64,000 nt of DNA from an uncultured Croceitalea sp. Lineage in GTDB: Bacteria > Bacteroidota > Bacteroidia > Flavobacteriales > Flavobacteriaceae. Position 1 is the stretch's first letter; the number at the start of each line of letters is the position of its first letter. The notes beneath the pieces were generated by a model, which saw nothing but the letters and a program-made list of their open reading frames with translations, searched no databases and was not told where the DNA came from. Position numbers and translations under genes: made by a program. Where the stretch lies: positions 186,001 to 250,000 of the forward strand of contig CANMOV010000004.1 of NCBI GenBank assembly GCA_947499565.1, given 5' to 3'. This document shows positions 26,927 through 35,113 of the stretch, piece after piece.

Positions 26927-27925
26927 CTATAATTTATGTTGTAAAAATGGATAATCTTCTTGTTCGTATACCATATCGTACAATTGTTGTACTGGTGGAA
27001 AGTCCGATTCTTCTGCAAACTTTTCACATTCTAGAACTAAATCTTTAACTCTTTTATCTATGGTCTTAATGTCATCTTCAGAGGCAAAGTTTTTTTCTAA
27101 GATTACATCCTTAACTTGGGTTATAGGATCTATCTTCTTATACTCTTCAACCTCTTCTTTGGTCCTATAATGTTGGGCATCCGACATCGAATGACCTCTA
27201 TACCTGTAGGTTTTCATTTCCAAAAATGTTGGCCCACCACCTGTTCTGGCTCTTTCTATTGCTTTATCAACCTCTTTGGCTACAGTAACTGGATCCATAC
27301 CATCTACAGGAGCACATGGCATTTCATAACCTAATCCTAGTTTGTAAATATCCGTTGAATACGATGTTCTAGCAACAGAAGTCCCCATCGCATATCCATT
27401 GTTTTCACAAATAAAAACAACAGGAAGTTGCCAAAGCATTGCCAAATTAAAAGCTTCGTGTAAAGAACCTTGTCTAACAGCACCATCACCCATGTAACAT
27501 AGCGTTACGTTATCACGCTTAAAATATTTATCTGCAAATGCAAGTCCAGCACCTAAAGGAATTTGTCCTCCAACAATACCATGACCTCCATAAAAACGAT
27601 GCTCTTTCGAGAAAATATGCATAGAACCACCCATACCTTGAGAAGTTCCAGTTACTTTACCGTATAATTCTGCCATTACTTTTCTTGGGTCTACTCCCAT
27701 GCCAATTGGCTGAACATGATTACGATAAGCTGTTATCATTCTGTCTTTATTCAAATCCATTGCATGCAACGAACCTGCTAAAACGGCTTCCTGACCATTA
27801 TATAAATGCAGAAAACCTCTTACTTTTTGTTGAATATATACAGCTGCTAGTTTATCTTCAAACTTGCGCCAAAACAACATATCTTCATACCACTTTAGGT
27901 AAACCTCTTTGGTGATTTTTTTCAT
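26927..27925 (-). CDS. pyruvate dehydrogenase E1 component, alpha subunit
   Basis: A 332-residue E1-alpha with the thiamine diphosphate motif GDGAVRQGSLHEAFN...ENN, the GGSMHIF loop and the phosphorylation-loop region TYRYRGHSMSDAQHYR. It needs an E1-beta partner to decarboxylate pyruvate and acetylate the E2 lipoyl groups. The E2 gene follows directly, but E1-beta is not found here, so the E1 heterotetramer is encoded at two loci. It is the first gene of a two-gene unit ending at the terminator at 25235-25267. Confidence 0.96.
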   Translation of the reverse strand: MKKITKEVYLKWYEDMLFWRKFEDKLAAVYIQQKVRGFLHLYNGQEAVLAGSLHAMDLNKDRMITAYRNHVQPIGMGVDPRKVMAELYGKVTGTSQGMGGSMHIFSKEHRFYGGHGIVGGQIPLGAGLAFADKYFKRDNVTLCYMGDGAVRQGSLHEAFNLAMLWQLPVVFICENNGYAMGTSVARTSYSTDIYKLGLGYEMPCAPVDGMDPVTVAKEVDKAIERARTGGGPTFLEMKTYRYRGHSMSDAQHYRTKEEVEEYKKIDPITQVKDVILEKNFASEDDIKTIDKRVKDLVLECEKFAEESDFPPVQQLYDMVYEQEDYPFLQHKL

Positions 27926-28007
27926 TAAATAAGGATGTTAAATGAAGCTCCCTTCGGTAAGGGAAAAACAAAAATACATATATATCTCTTTTTGGAAAAC
28001 AATTGGT

Positions 28008-28499
28008 TTAAGAATCCCCTAAAAAAGAATTATTAAAGGCTAATGGGAGTAATTCTGAAATTGAATTACACCTATATATTTTCCCTTTTTCACCGCGCAT
28101 TATTATTGTTATAGGTGTTTTCTGCTTTTGTTCATATTCTGCAATGGACTGCCTGCAGTTACCGCAAGGCCCAGCAGGCGTGTCTACAGTATATTTTTTT
28201 GACGCTGCGCTAATAGCTATCATCATTACTTTTTCATCTGGAAAACAGGCTCCAGCTTGAAAAACTGCTACTCTTTCTGCACAAAGACCTGATGGATAAG
28301 AAGCATTTTCTTGATTGTTTCCAAGAACAACTTCTCCATTTTCTAGCAGTAGAGCTGCTCCAACTTGAAAGTTTGAATAAGGAGCATAAGCATTTTTTCT
28401 AGTTGCCTCTGCTTTTTGTAACAACTCTCTTTCTATTTGTGATAATTCGTTTTCTGAGTTATAAATACTTAACTCAAACCCAATATTCTTTTTCTCCAT
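28008..28499 (-). CDS. cdd: cytidine deaminase
   Basis: A 163-residue homotetramer-type cytidine deaminase that converts cytidine and deoxycytidine to uridine forms in pyrimidine salvage. The zinc and catalytic motifs are CAERVAVFQAG and PCGNCRQ. The substrate-binding NFQVGAAL segment is present at about residues 43-50. A short non-conserved N-terminal extension precedes the domain. It lies upstream of the pdh genes and downstream of porV, separated from porV by a terminator. Confidence 0.95.
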   Translation of the reverse strand: MEKKNIGFELSIYNSENELSQIERELLQKAEATRKNAYAPYSNFQVGAALLLENGEVVLGNNQENASYPSGLCAERVAVFQAGACFPDEKVMMIAISAASKKYTVDTPAGPCGNCRQSIAEYEQKQKTPITIIMRGEKGKIYRCNSISELLPLAFNNSFLGDS

Positions 28500-28515
28500 T
28501 TGAAAACCTATTGTC

Positions 28516-28556
28516 TAAAAATAAGAAAACCCCAACGTTATGTTGAGGTTTTCTTA
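28516..28556 (-). terminator. intrinsic terminator of porV
   Basis: The arms 28521-28536 and 28541-28556 form a 15-16-bp stem with a short loop. Its single non-Watson-Crick position becomes a G-U wobble in minus-strand RNA, and a U-rich tract follows on that strand, which shows its direction. Confidence 0.85.
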
Positions 28557-28575
28557 TGAATGCTTTAATTTTTTC

Positions 28576-29718
28576 TTAATCGTTATAAAACTCTTCCCCT
28601 AAATTAAAAGTAAGTGAAAAGCGCAACGTATTTTCAAGTGGATTTCTTACTTGTGCTGTTGAGAATAAGTAGGACAAATCTATTTGAGCAGATTTAAACT
28701 TAAACCCAGCACCAATAGTTGCAAACTGCCTTGACCCTTTTTCTGGGCTTTCATTAAAGTATCCCGCTCGTAACATAAATGCTTCTTGATATTTATATTC
28801 TGCCCCCAAAGACCAAGTAATTTCCTTTAATTCTTCGCTGAATCCATCAGGTGCATCTCCAAAGGACTCAATAGCACCACTAAAGAAACCTATATTTTGA
28901 TAAGTATCGTTATCCTCTGCATCTATATCCCCGTCTCCATCAAAATCTCGAGGTGTTGGAACTAATAATTTGTTAAACTCAGAATATATCCCTACTACAT
29001 TATCAGCATCTAATATGAAGTCGAAGCCCGCTCCAAATCTTAAGTTTGTAGGTAAAAAGTTCTCTTGTCCACCTTCATCATACTGTAAAGACCCACCAAG
29101 GTTAGATATATTAAACCCTAATCGCCATCTACCATCAAAATTATTGTAAGCCACTTCTCTGGATTGAAAGAAACCAGCAACATCCACGGCAAAAGCGTTA
29201 GCGGCTTGAGAATCTTGTGTGCCATCCTGTAGTCTTAGGTTAGAACTTATAAATCTTCCTCCAACAGCCATTGAAAAAGTTTCACTAAGCTTTAAAGAAT
29301 ATGAACCATCTATAGCAAATTCATTAGGTTTTACTATTGTTCCTTCCTCATTAATACTTTGTCTTAATTCAATTTCACCTAAACTAAAATACCTGACACC
29401 AAATGCAAAAGCACTTCTTTCCGTAATCTTATTTGCCACGGTTGCAGATAACAAACCTATATCAGAAACCACATTCTCTAAAAAAGGTGTATAACTAGCT
29501 CCAATCATAGTCTTTCGCTCTGCAAAAGCATATTTAGCAGGATTCCATTGTTGTGAAAATGCATCAACAGAGGTAGCAACACCCATATCCCCCATACCAG
29601 ATGCTCTTGCGTCACCTGAAATAGTTAAAAAAGGTACAGCAGTAGTAATTACTCTTTCTTGTTGTGCAGAAACTTTGGTAATGCTAATTAACATTGCCAA
29701 AACGATTAATTTTTTCAT
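28576..29718 (-). CDS. porV: type IX secretion outer-membrane protein PorV
   Basis: A 380-residue outer-membrane beta-barrel with a signal peptide (cleavage near VSAQ). The conserved PorV start TTAVPFLTISGDARASGMGDMG is followed by QQWNPAKYAF. The C-terminus ends in an aromatic-rich strand (LRFSLTFNLGEEFYND). PorV shuttles T9SS cargo from the SprA translocon to the PorU sortase. Consistent with an active T9SS, gldJ is next door and a cargo with a sorting domain is encoded at the right edge. In related genomes porU usually lies beside porV; here it does not. Confidence 0.93.
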   Translation of the reverse strand: MKKLIVLAMLISITKVSAQQERVITTAVPFLTISGDARASGMGDMGVATSVDAFSQQWNPAKYAFAERKTMIGASYTPFLENVVSDIGLLSATVANKITERSAFAFGVRYFSLGEIELRQSINEEGTIVKPNEFAIDGSYSLKLSETFSMAVGGRFISSNLRLQDGTQDSQAANAFAVDVAGFFQSREVAYNNFDGRWRLGFNISNLGGSLQYDEGGQENFLPTNLRFGAGFDFILDADNVVGIYSEFNKLLVPTPRDFDGDGDIDAEDNDTYQNIGFFSGAIESFGDAPDGFSEELKEITWSLGAEYKYQEAFMLRAGYFNESPEKGSRQFATIGAGFKFKSAQIDLSYLFSTAQVRNPLENTLRFSLTFNLGEEFYND

Positions 29719-30085
29719 TCTTTTCTCGTTATATAGTTGTCAGTGTTTTTATATCTGAATAAACTATCCTCATAATGAGAACAATTTAACATATTATACT
29801 GAAACGCTCTTTTTTACAAATTCTTATCCAAGAAAGTCCTTTTTAGACCAAATACATATATCAAAAGAATTATCGTGAACGTTAAACCTAGATGCCATGC
29901 ATACTAGAATTGATTTTGCATCGTTATTGTGATAGTAATAAAACGGGAAAAAATAACTGAAAGTTTTTTGTTGGGATATAAAATATTGTGCCCATCTTTT
30001 CGTTTTATTCCCTGAAGTTATAATAAATCAAATAAAACTGAAGTAGCCGAATTCATTTTCGGTTTATTGAACTCAAGTCCTAATT
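29719..30085. other. 367-bp porV-gldJ divergent intergenic region without a gene
   Basis: No open frame of credible length and no RNA gene was found in this AT-rich stretch, and no convincing paired promoter elements stand out. It is where porU would be expected from relatives, but nothing resembling the porU C-terminus could be made out by eye. Confidence 0.7.
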
Positions 30086-31744
30086 ATGAAAAAACACTTA
30101 GTGAAAGTTGTACTATCCAGTGTGATTGTGGCGGTAAGTTTTTCAAGTTGTAAAAACTCGTCATCGTCTTCAAAAAATGTTTCGAGAGCAACTGGATGGA
30201 AAATAAATGCCAAAGATGGTGGTTTCCAATACAACTCTGATTTCAAAGAACAAGAGACTCCTCCAGGAACTGTTTTTATTGAAGGTGGTACGTTCACCAA
30301 AGGACAAGTTCAAGATGACATCATGCATGATTGGAATAATACACCAACTTCTCAACACGTTCAGTCTTTTTATATGGATGAAACAGAAGTTACCAATAAA
30401 ATGTACATGGAATATTTGGATTACCTTAAAAAGGTTTATCCTCCAGAAAATCCAATGTATGAAAACATATATAAGGGTGCATTGCCAGATACATTGGTAT
30501 GGAGAAACCGTTTAGGGTTCAACGAAACTATGACCAATAACTATTTGCGCCATCCAGGTTATGCAGAATACCCTGTTGTTGGTGTAAACTGGATTCAGGC
30601 AACACAGTATGCGGAATGGAGAACAGATAGAGTTAACGAATATAAACTAGCTCAGGAAGGGTTCATCCAAGAAGATGCGCTTTACGGTGTTCTCAATGGT
30701 GAAGTTGATGGTACTTTTAGTACTGATGCTTATCTAAACAATCCAGAATCTGTTTATGGAGGTCAAATAGACTCATTACAAGGAAAAAAGAAAAAAGATT
30801 CTATAAATAGTTTTGCTAAAAGAAGTTCAGGAATTATTTCACCTGAATATCGATTACCAACTGAAACTGAATGGGAATATGCTGCACAAGCACTTATTGG
30901 TTCAAGAGAATATAATAATTATAGAGGTAGAAAAAAATACCCATGGGAAGGTGATTACACCAGAAATGGACAGCGTGTTGGTCGTGGAGACCAGTTAGCA
31001 AACTTTAAACAAGGTAAAGGTGATTATGGCGGTATTGCTGGATGGTCTGATGATGGTGCTGATATTACTGCTGAAGTAAAATCCTATAAACCAAATGATT
31101 TTGGATTATATGACATGGCAGGTAACGTATCTGAATGGGTAGCTGATGTTTATCGTCCAATAGTTGATGATGAGATAAGTGATTTTAACTACTATAGAGG
31201 TAATATTTACACTAAGAAAGCAATTGGAGAAGATGGAAAAGTTCAGATTCTTCGTGACTCGGTTGTTTTTGACACTTTACCAAACGGAAAAGTTGTAGCT
31301 CTTAATTTACCAGGAGAAATAAAAGAAGTACCTGTTGGAGAAGAAGAAACGTATCTAAGAACAAACTTCTCTAAAAGTGATAATAGAGGTTACCGTGATG
31401 GCGATGCTGGTTCATCAAGATTCTATCAAAGGTTTAGTGATGATGAGGAAGACAATAGAAAAATGTATGATGCTCCTAAACATAAAGTAGAGCGCGATTC
31501 AACTGGTAAAATTTTACGCCAATACGATACTTCTAACTATAGAACATCATTAATAAATGATGAAGTAAGAGTATACAAAGGAGGTTCTTGGAGAGATAGA
31601 GCATTTTGGTTAGACCCAGCGCAACGTCGTTACTTACCTCAGTACATGGCTACAGATGATATTGGCTTTAGATGTGCAATGTCTAGAGTTGGTTCTAAGT
31701 CTAAGACAAAAAACAAAACAGTAAGACATAAAAAATCGAAATAG
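30086..31744 (+). CDS. gldJ: gliding motility lipoprotein GldJ
   Basis: A 552-residue lipoprotein (Cys in SFSSCKNSSSSS) with an FGE/SUMF1-like fold: GGTFTKGQ, FYMDETEVTNKMYMEYL, YRLPTETEWEYAAQA, DMAGNVSEWVADVY and a late GGSWRDRAFWLDPAQRRY. GldJ is required for gliding and type IX secretion in Flavobacterium and stabilises other motor components; it is not known to be an enzyme. The very long, basic C-terminal tail (KSKTKNKTVRHKKSK) resembles the region known to matter for motility in GldJ. A terminator follows. Confidence 0.93.
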   Translation: MKKHLVKVVLSSVIVAVSFSSCKNSSSSSKNVSRATGWKINAKDGGFQYNSDFKEQETPPGTVFIEGGTFTKGQVQDDIMHDWNNTPTSQHVQSFYMDETEVTNKMYMEYLDYLKKVYPPENPMYENIYKGALPDTLVWRNRLGFNETMTNNYLRHPGYAEYPVVGVNWIQATQYAEWRTDRVNEYKLAQEGFIQEDALYGVLNGEVDGTFSTDAYLNNPESVYGGQIDSLQGKKKKDSINSFAKRSSGIISPEYRLPTETEWEYAAQALIGSREYNNYRGRKKYPWEGDYTRNGQRVGRGDQLANFKQGKGDYGGIAGWSDDGADITAEVKSYKPNDFGLYDMAGNVSEWVADVYRPIVDDEISDFNYYRGNIYTKKAIGEDGKVQILRDSVVFDTLPNGKVVALNLPGEIKEVPVGEEETYLRTNFSKSDNRGYRDGDAGSSRFYQRFSDDEEDNRKMYDAPKHKVERDSTGKILRQYDTSNYRTSLINDEVRVYKGGSWRDRAFWLDPAQRRYLPQYMATDDIGFRCAMSRVGSKSKTKNKTVRHKKSK

Positions 31745-31772
31745 AATAATTTAATTTCTATTATTAAAACTG

Positions 31773-31804
31773 AAAGCCTTGATATTCCATCAAGGCTTTT
31801 TTTT
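31773..31804 (+). terminator. intrinsic terminator of gldJ
   Basis: An 11-bp perfect stem (31773-31783 with 31789-31799, loop ATTCC) is followed by a T8 run, 28 bp after the gldJ stop and 12 bp before the murF start. Confidence 0.9.
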
Positions 31805-31815
31805 ATCTTCGATTT

Positions 31816-33090
31816 ATGAATCTGACCAAACTGCATAAACTGTTTTTACAGTTTCCCACTATATCTACTGATACCCGAAAAATTTCTGCAGATTGCCTTT
31901 TCTTTGCACTAAAGGGGCCAAATTTTAATGGCAATAAATTTGCTGAAGATGCAATAAGAGCCGGGGCGGCATATGCCATAGTAGACGAAAAAGTATATAA
32001 TACTTCTGAAAACACCATCCTTGTTGAAAATGTTTTAGATACATTACAAAAGTTAGCAGTTTATCATAGAAACTATTCAAAGGCTAAAGTAATTTCACTC
32101 ACTGGGAGTAATGGCAAAACCACAACTAAAGAACTCATTAATGCAGTCCTATCCAAAAAGTACAAAACGATTGCTACTAAAGGGAACTTGAATAATCATA
32201 TTGGCGTTCCACTAACACTGCTTTCTATAAAAGAAGATACAGAAATAGCCATTGTAGAGATGGGAGCTAACCATCAAGGGGAAATTGCTTTTTTATCAGG
32301 GTTAGCACAACCGGACTTTGGTTACATCACCAATTTCGGTAAAGCACACTTAGAAGGTTTTGGCGGGATAGAAGGTGTTATTAAAGGCAAAAGCGAACTC
32401 TACGATTATCTCATCCAAAATAATAGATATGTTTTTTTTAATGCTGATGATGCTATTCAAAAGGAAAAACTAGCATCGTATATTAAAAAAATGGGCTTTA
32501 GTGAAAATGATCATCAATACTATAATATCGAGCTCATTGGTAGCCTACCATTTGTAACGTTGAAATTTGATGATGTCTTAATTGAAACCCAACTCATAGG
32601 AAAATATAATTTCCCTAATTGTTGCGCTGCCATAATAATGGGTAAATATTTTAACGTTCCTCTGAATCAAATCAAAGGAGCTATTGAATCCTATGCGCCA
32701 GACAATAATCGTTCACAACTGCTAGAGAAAAAAGGCCATCATATCATTTTAGATGCCTATAATGCCAACCCAACCAGCATGATAGCTGCGTTAGAGAATT
32801 TTAATGGAATGAATGCTAATCATAAAGTTCTTTTTCTAGGCGATATGTTTGAGTTGGGAGTTACTTCTGCAAAAGAGCATCAAGCAATTGCGGATTTTGC
32901 AGATAAATTGGAGTTTCCCAATGTTTTTTTGGTTGGAGAGAATTTCTTTGCCACTAAAACTAATTTTAAAAAGTTTAAGAACTTTGAAGAACTAGAAAAT
33001 TTTCTTGCTGAATTAGATTTAGCTAAAAGCACCATGCTCATAAAAGGTTCTCGTGGAATGGCACTAGAGCGCATATTAGAATTGCTATAA
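31816..33090 (+). CDS. murF: UDP-N-acetylmuramoyl-tripeptide--D-alanyl-D-alanine ligase
   Basis: A 424-residue Mur ligase adding D-Ala-D-Ala to the UDP-MurNAc tripeptide in cytoplasmic peptidoglycan synthesis. It has the ATP-binding SLTGSNGKTTTKELI at about residues 93-107, NNHIGVPLTLL, the EMGANHQGEI motif typical of MurF and the C-terminal DAYNANPTSM. It is slightly short but complete. It follows gldJ after a terminator, so it should have its own promoter in or near the terminator spacer. Confidence 0.96.
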   Translation: MNLTKLHKLFLQFPTISTDTRKISADCLFFALKGPNFNGNKFAEDAIRAGAAYAIVDEKVYNTSENTILVENVLDTLQKLAVYHRNYSKAKVISLTGSNGKTTTKELINAVLSKKYKTIATKGNLNNHIGVPLTLLSIKEDTEIAIVEMGANHQGEIAFLSGLAQPDFGYITNFGKAHLEGFGGIEGVIKGKSELYDYLIQNNRYVFFNADDAIQKEKLASYIKKMGFSENDHQYYNIELIGSLPFVTLKFDDVLIETQLIGKYNFPNCCAAIIMGKYFNVPLNQIKGAIESYAPDNNRSQLLEKKGHHIILDAYNANPTSMIAALENFNGMNANHKVLFLGDMFELGVTSAKEHQAIADFADKLEFPNVFLVGENFFATKTNFKKFKNFEELENFLAELDLAKSTMLIKGSRGMALERILELL

Positions 33091-33183
33091 ATCCTAAACT
33101 TTTCTAAAAATTCAACAATTCTCCTCATCAAATTGAAATGATTTGTTGCCCTTAACGAACAAAGGTTAAGAAATACAGCAATC

Positions 33184-33555
33184 ATGGATAGTAATATTAT
33201 CATATTTGATGGAGAATGTAACCTTTGTAATGGAGTAGTAGGTAGACTATTAAAATTTACACCTTCAGGCAGTTTTAATTTTGTAGCATTCCAATCTCCT
33301 TATGGACAGTCGTTATTGCACACCTTTGGTTTTCCAAAAAAAGAACTTACCACTGTAATTCTAATTGACGAATCTGGTGCACACACGCATTCAGATGGCT
33401 TTTTAAAAATTATAGCCACAATTCCAAAATGGAAATTAGTAGCAGCGCTCTTAGCCTTTATTCCTAGGATAATACGAGATACTATCTATAACCTAGCGTC
33501 CAAAAATAGGGTAAGATGGTTTGGGAAATCAAATACGTGTACGGTAAGTTTTTAA
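33184..33555 (+). CDS. DUF393 (DCC family) thiol-disulfide oxidoreductase-like protein
   Basis: A 123-residue protein beginning with the family motif IIFDGECNLCNG (DxxCxxC, residues 9-15), which gives it its thioredoxin-like label. HSDGFLKI and the C-terminal NRVRWFGKSNTC are also typical. No signal peptide is seen, so it is cytoplasmic or peripheral. Redox activity is assumed from the Cys pair; the physiological partner is unknown. Confidence 0.88.
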   Translation: MDSNIIIFDGECNLCNGVVGRLLKFTPSGSFNFVAFQSPYGQSLLHTFGFPKKELTTVILIDESGAHTHSDGFLKIIATIPKWKLVAALLAFIPRIIRDTIYNLASKNRVRWFGKSNTCTVSF

Positions 33556-33562
33556 TAAAAAG

Positions 33563-33606
33563 TGGAGTATACTGGATCGAACCAGTGACCTCTGCCCTGT
33601 CAAGGC
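33563..33606 (-). pseudogene. 3' part of a broken tRNA-Val(GAC)
   Basis: On the minus strand this holds 44 bases of a tRNA-Val: anticodon loop TTGACAG, the 3' anticodon stem GGCAG, variable loop, T-arm and acceptor ATACTCC plus A73. The T-loop has 6 instead of 7 bases. Its acceptor pairs with the 5' fragment at 33732-33754, not with the intact gene between them. Confidence 0.8.
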
Positions 33607-33631
33607 AAAATTCGCTCCCCGCCTGCCTTTG
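33607..33631. repeat. 25-bp spacer with AAAATTC and a GC-rich CCTGCC core (left)
   Basis: It lies between the 3' tRNA fragment and the intact tRNA. It begins AAAATTC, as does the equally long spacer on the other side (33707-33731), and has a GC-rich CCCCGCCTGCC core that is unusual in this AT-rich genome. The GC core relates in inverse orientation to GGCGGGCAGG of the other spacer. Confidence 0.6.
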
Positions 33632-33706
33632 TGGAGTGTATTGGATTCGAACCAACGACCCCCGCCCTGTCAAGGCGGTGCTCTAAACCAACTGAGCTAA
33701 CACTCC
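33632..33706 (-). tRNA. tRNA-Val (anticodon GAC), intact
   Basis: A complete 75-nt cloverleaf on the minus strand. The acceptor GGAGTGT pairs with ACACTCC. The D-arm is GCTC/GAGC, the anticodon stem CCGCC/GGCGG with loop TTGACAG (anticodon GAC), and the T-arm GTTGG-TTCGAAT-CCAAT; A73 is present and CCA is not encoded. It sits between the two parts of a second, disrupted tRNA-Val. Confidence 0.93.
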
Positions 33707-33731
33707 AAAATTCTAATGCTTGGCGGGCAGG
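33707..33731. repeat. 25-bp spacer with AAAATTC and a GGCGGGCAGG core (right)
   Basis: The counterpart of 33607-33631, of the same length and the same AAAATTC start, with a GC-rich end next to the 5' tRNA fragment. Confidence 0.6.
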
Positions 33732-33754
33732 TAAACCAACTGAGCTAATACTCC
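33732..33754 (-). pseudogene. 5' part of a broken tRNA-Val
   Basis: Its 23 bases match the first 23 positions of the intact tRNA (acceptor and D-arm) except that the acceptor reads GGAGTAT, which complements the acceptor of the 3' fragment at 33563-33606. Compared with the intact gene, exactly the following seven bases (GAGCACC position) are missing before the 3' fragment resumes. Confidence 0.8.
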
Positions 33755-33779
33755 AAAGTGGTGCAATATCGCAAAATTG

Positions 33780-34190
33780 TTACCAATCACCATATTCAGC
33801 TGCATTCTTTTGGGTTTCGTGCAGTGTAATATGTAGCTTATGTCCCTTAGTGAGTTTGGGTTTTAATATATCGTAGATAACTTTTACAAAATTTTCTGTG
33901 GAAGGCATAATTCCCTTAAACTCTTCACAATCTTCATTGAGATTTTTATGATCAAAACGTTCCTCAATTTCAGATTTAATCATTTGACCTAAATCTGCCA
34001 AATCCATTACAAAACCTGTTTGCTGATCTACCTCACCCTTAATTCTAACTTCTAAATCAAAATTATGCCCATGATAGTTTGGACTATTACATTTTCCAAA
34101 AACTTCTAAGTTTTTTTCATCTGTCCAATTAGGGTTATGCAATCTATGTGCTGCATTAAAATGTGCTTTTCTACAAATAGTAACTATCAT
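33780..34190 (-). CDS. queD: 6-carboxytetrahydropterin synthase / QueD-like
   Basis: A 136-residue T-fold enzyme of the PTPS/QueD family, converting dihydroneopterin triphosphate to 6-carboxytetrahydropterin for queuosine (7-deazapurine) synthesis. Zinc ligands are His in AAHRLH and the pair in NYHGHNF; the catalytic Cys lies in FGKCNSPN. STENFVKVIYD and the C-terminal LHET are family motifs. The broken tRNA-Val begins 26 bp downstream on the same strand. A 6-pyruvoyltetrahydropterin synthase role cannot be fully excluded. Confidence 0.88.
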   Translation of the reverse strand: MIVTICRKAHFNAAHRLHNPNWTDEKNLEVFGKCNSPNYHGHNFDLEVRIKGEVDQQTGFVMDLADLGQMIKSEIEERFDHKNLNEDCEEFKGIMPSTENFVKVIYDILKPKLTKGHKLHITLHETQKNAAEYGDW

Positions 34191-34268
34191 GCCATCAACT
34201 AAGATTACAAAGTTACTTTAAAATAAATTTTCTAATAAAGTTTGAATCCAATATCTAACTTCAGAAAA

Positions 34269-35111
34269 CTATATTTTTTTTAGAAATTCTAAACTAGGCG
34301 GAACTTGACTCACAACCTTTGAAGACTCATCTTCAATAAACATATATTCCACACCCAATTCTTGCCCTTTTAGCACCAAAGCTTTCATAGGTATCATACC
34401 AGCGCCCAATACAACATTTGTTTCCACATTACTATGTCCTGTATTATCACCTACAGTACCCTTTCGCATGTCTTTTAAATGCATTAGTTTAAACTTAGTA
34501 GGGTATTTCTCAAAAAGTGTTAATGGGTCTTTCCCACCATGAGTAACCCAATATACATCCATTTCAAAATCAAAATGGTCTGCATTTTTGGCCATATAAT
34601 CAAATAAAGTTCCATCTTCATAAGACCTAAATTCATACCCATGAGGATGATAGACTAAAGTGACTCCATTCGCTTTTAAGAATTTCCCAGCATCATTAAA
34701 TATTTGAGTTGCATTTTTGGCATCCTTAATAGTAAAATTGTTATCCTTATGTGGTATCCAAGGGCACATTGCATATTTTGCTCCAAAAGCTTTTGCTCTT
34801 CTTAAAGTTTCTTTTGCGTTATCTCGTAATTCTTCAAGACTAGTACCTACACTTGCAGTTTTTAATCCATTTTTGTTCAATAAATCAATAAACTTTGACT
34901 CTTCCATTCCATAGGTATTCTCTCCGCCTTCGATAACAGTAATCCCCCAAGATTTAATTTTGGCTATTGTACTAGGCACATCTTCAGAAAATTGTGCTCT
35001 AAGACTATACAACTGAATACCAACACGTTCTTCTATATAGTTATCTTGACCACAAGCGGTTGCAATTACTAGAAAAGCAATTAATTTCAAAAAAATATGT
35101 TTTGATAACAT
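34269..35111 (-). CDS. lipoprotein of the sugar phosphate isomerase/epimerase (TIM-barrel) family
   Basis: A 280-residue protein with lipobox IATACGQ (Cys about 20) followed by an AP-endonuclease-2-like TIM barrel: VGIQLYSLR, VIEGGENTYG, LVYHPHGYEF, DFEMDVYWVTHGG and MFIEDES supply the metal-binding Glu/His/Asp positions. Members in the periplasm act on oxidised sugars or glycosides (epimerase or lyase chemistry) rather than on phosphates. It follows the gluconate-dehydrogenase-like subunit by 2 bp, so it is coupled to an oxidoreductase and may process its keto-sugar product. That role is inference. Confidence 0.85.
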   Translation of the reverse strand: MLSKHIFLKLIAFLVIATACGQDNYIEERVGIQLYSLRAQFSEDVPSTIAKIKSWGITVIEGGENTYGMEESKFIDLLNKNGLKTASVGTSLEELRDNAKETLRRAKAFGAKYAMCPWIPHKDNNFTIKDAKNATQIFNDAGKFLKANGVTLVYHPHGYEFRSYEDGTLFDYMAKNADHFDFEMDVYWVTHGGKDPLTLFEKYPTKFKLMHLKDMRKGTVGDNTGHSNVETNVVLGAGMIPMKALVLKGQELGVEYMFIEDESSKVVSQVPPSLEFLKKI

Positions 35112-35113
35112 TT

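Noticed and set aside
33563-33606. A second functional tRNA-Val
   Set aside because: Only the 3' part is present, the T-loop is one base short and the 5' half lies beyond another tRNA gene; treated as a broken gene.
33632-33706. tRNA-Asp (GTC) suggested by the plus-strand CTGTCAA
   Set aside because: The cloverleaf folds on the minus strand and puts GAC at positions 34-36, so it is tRNA-Val.
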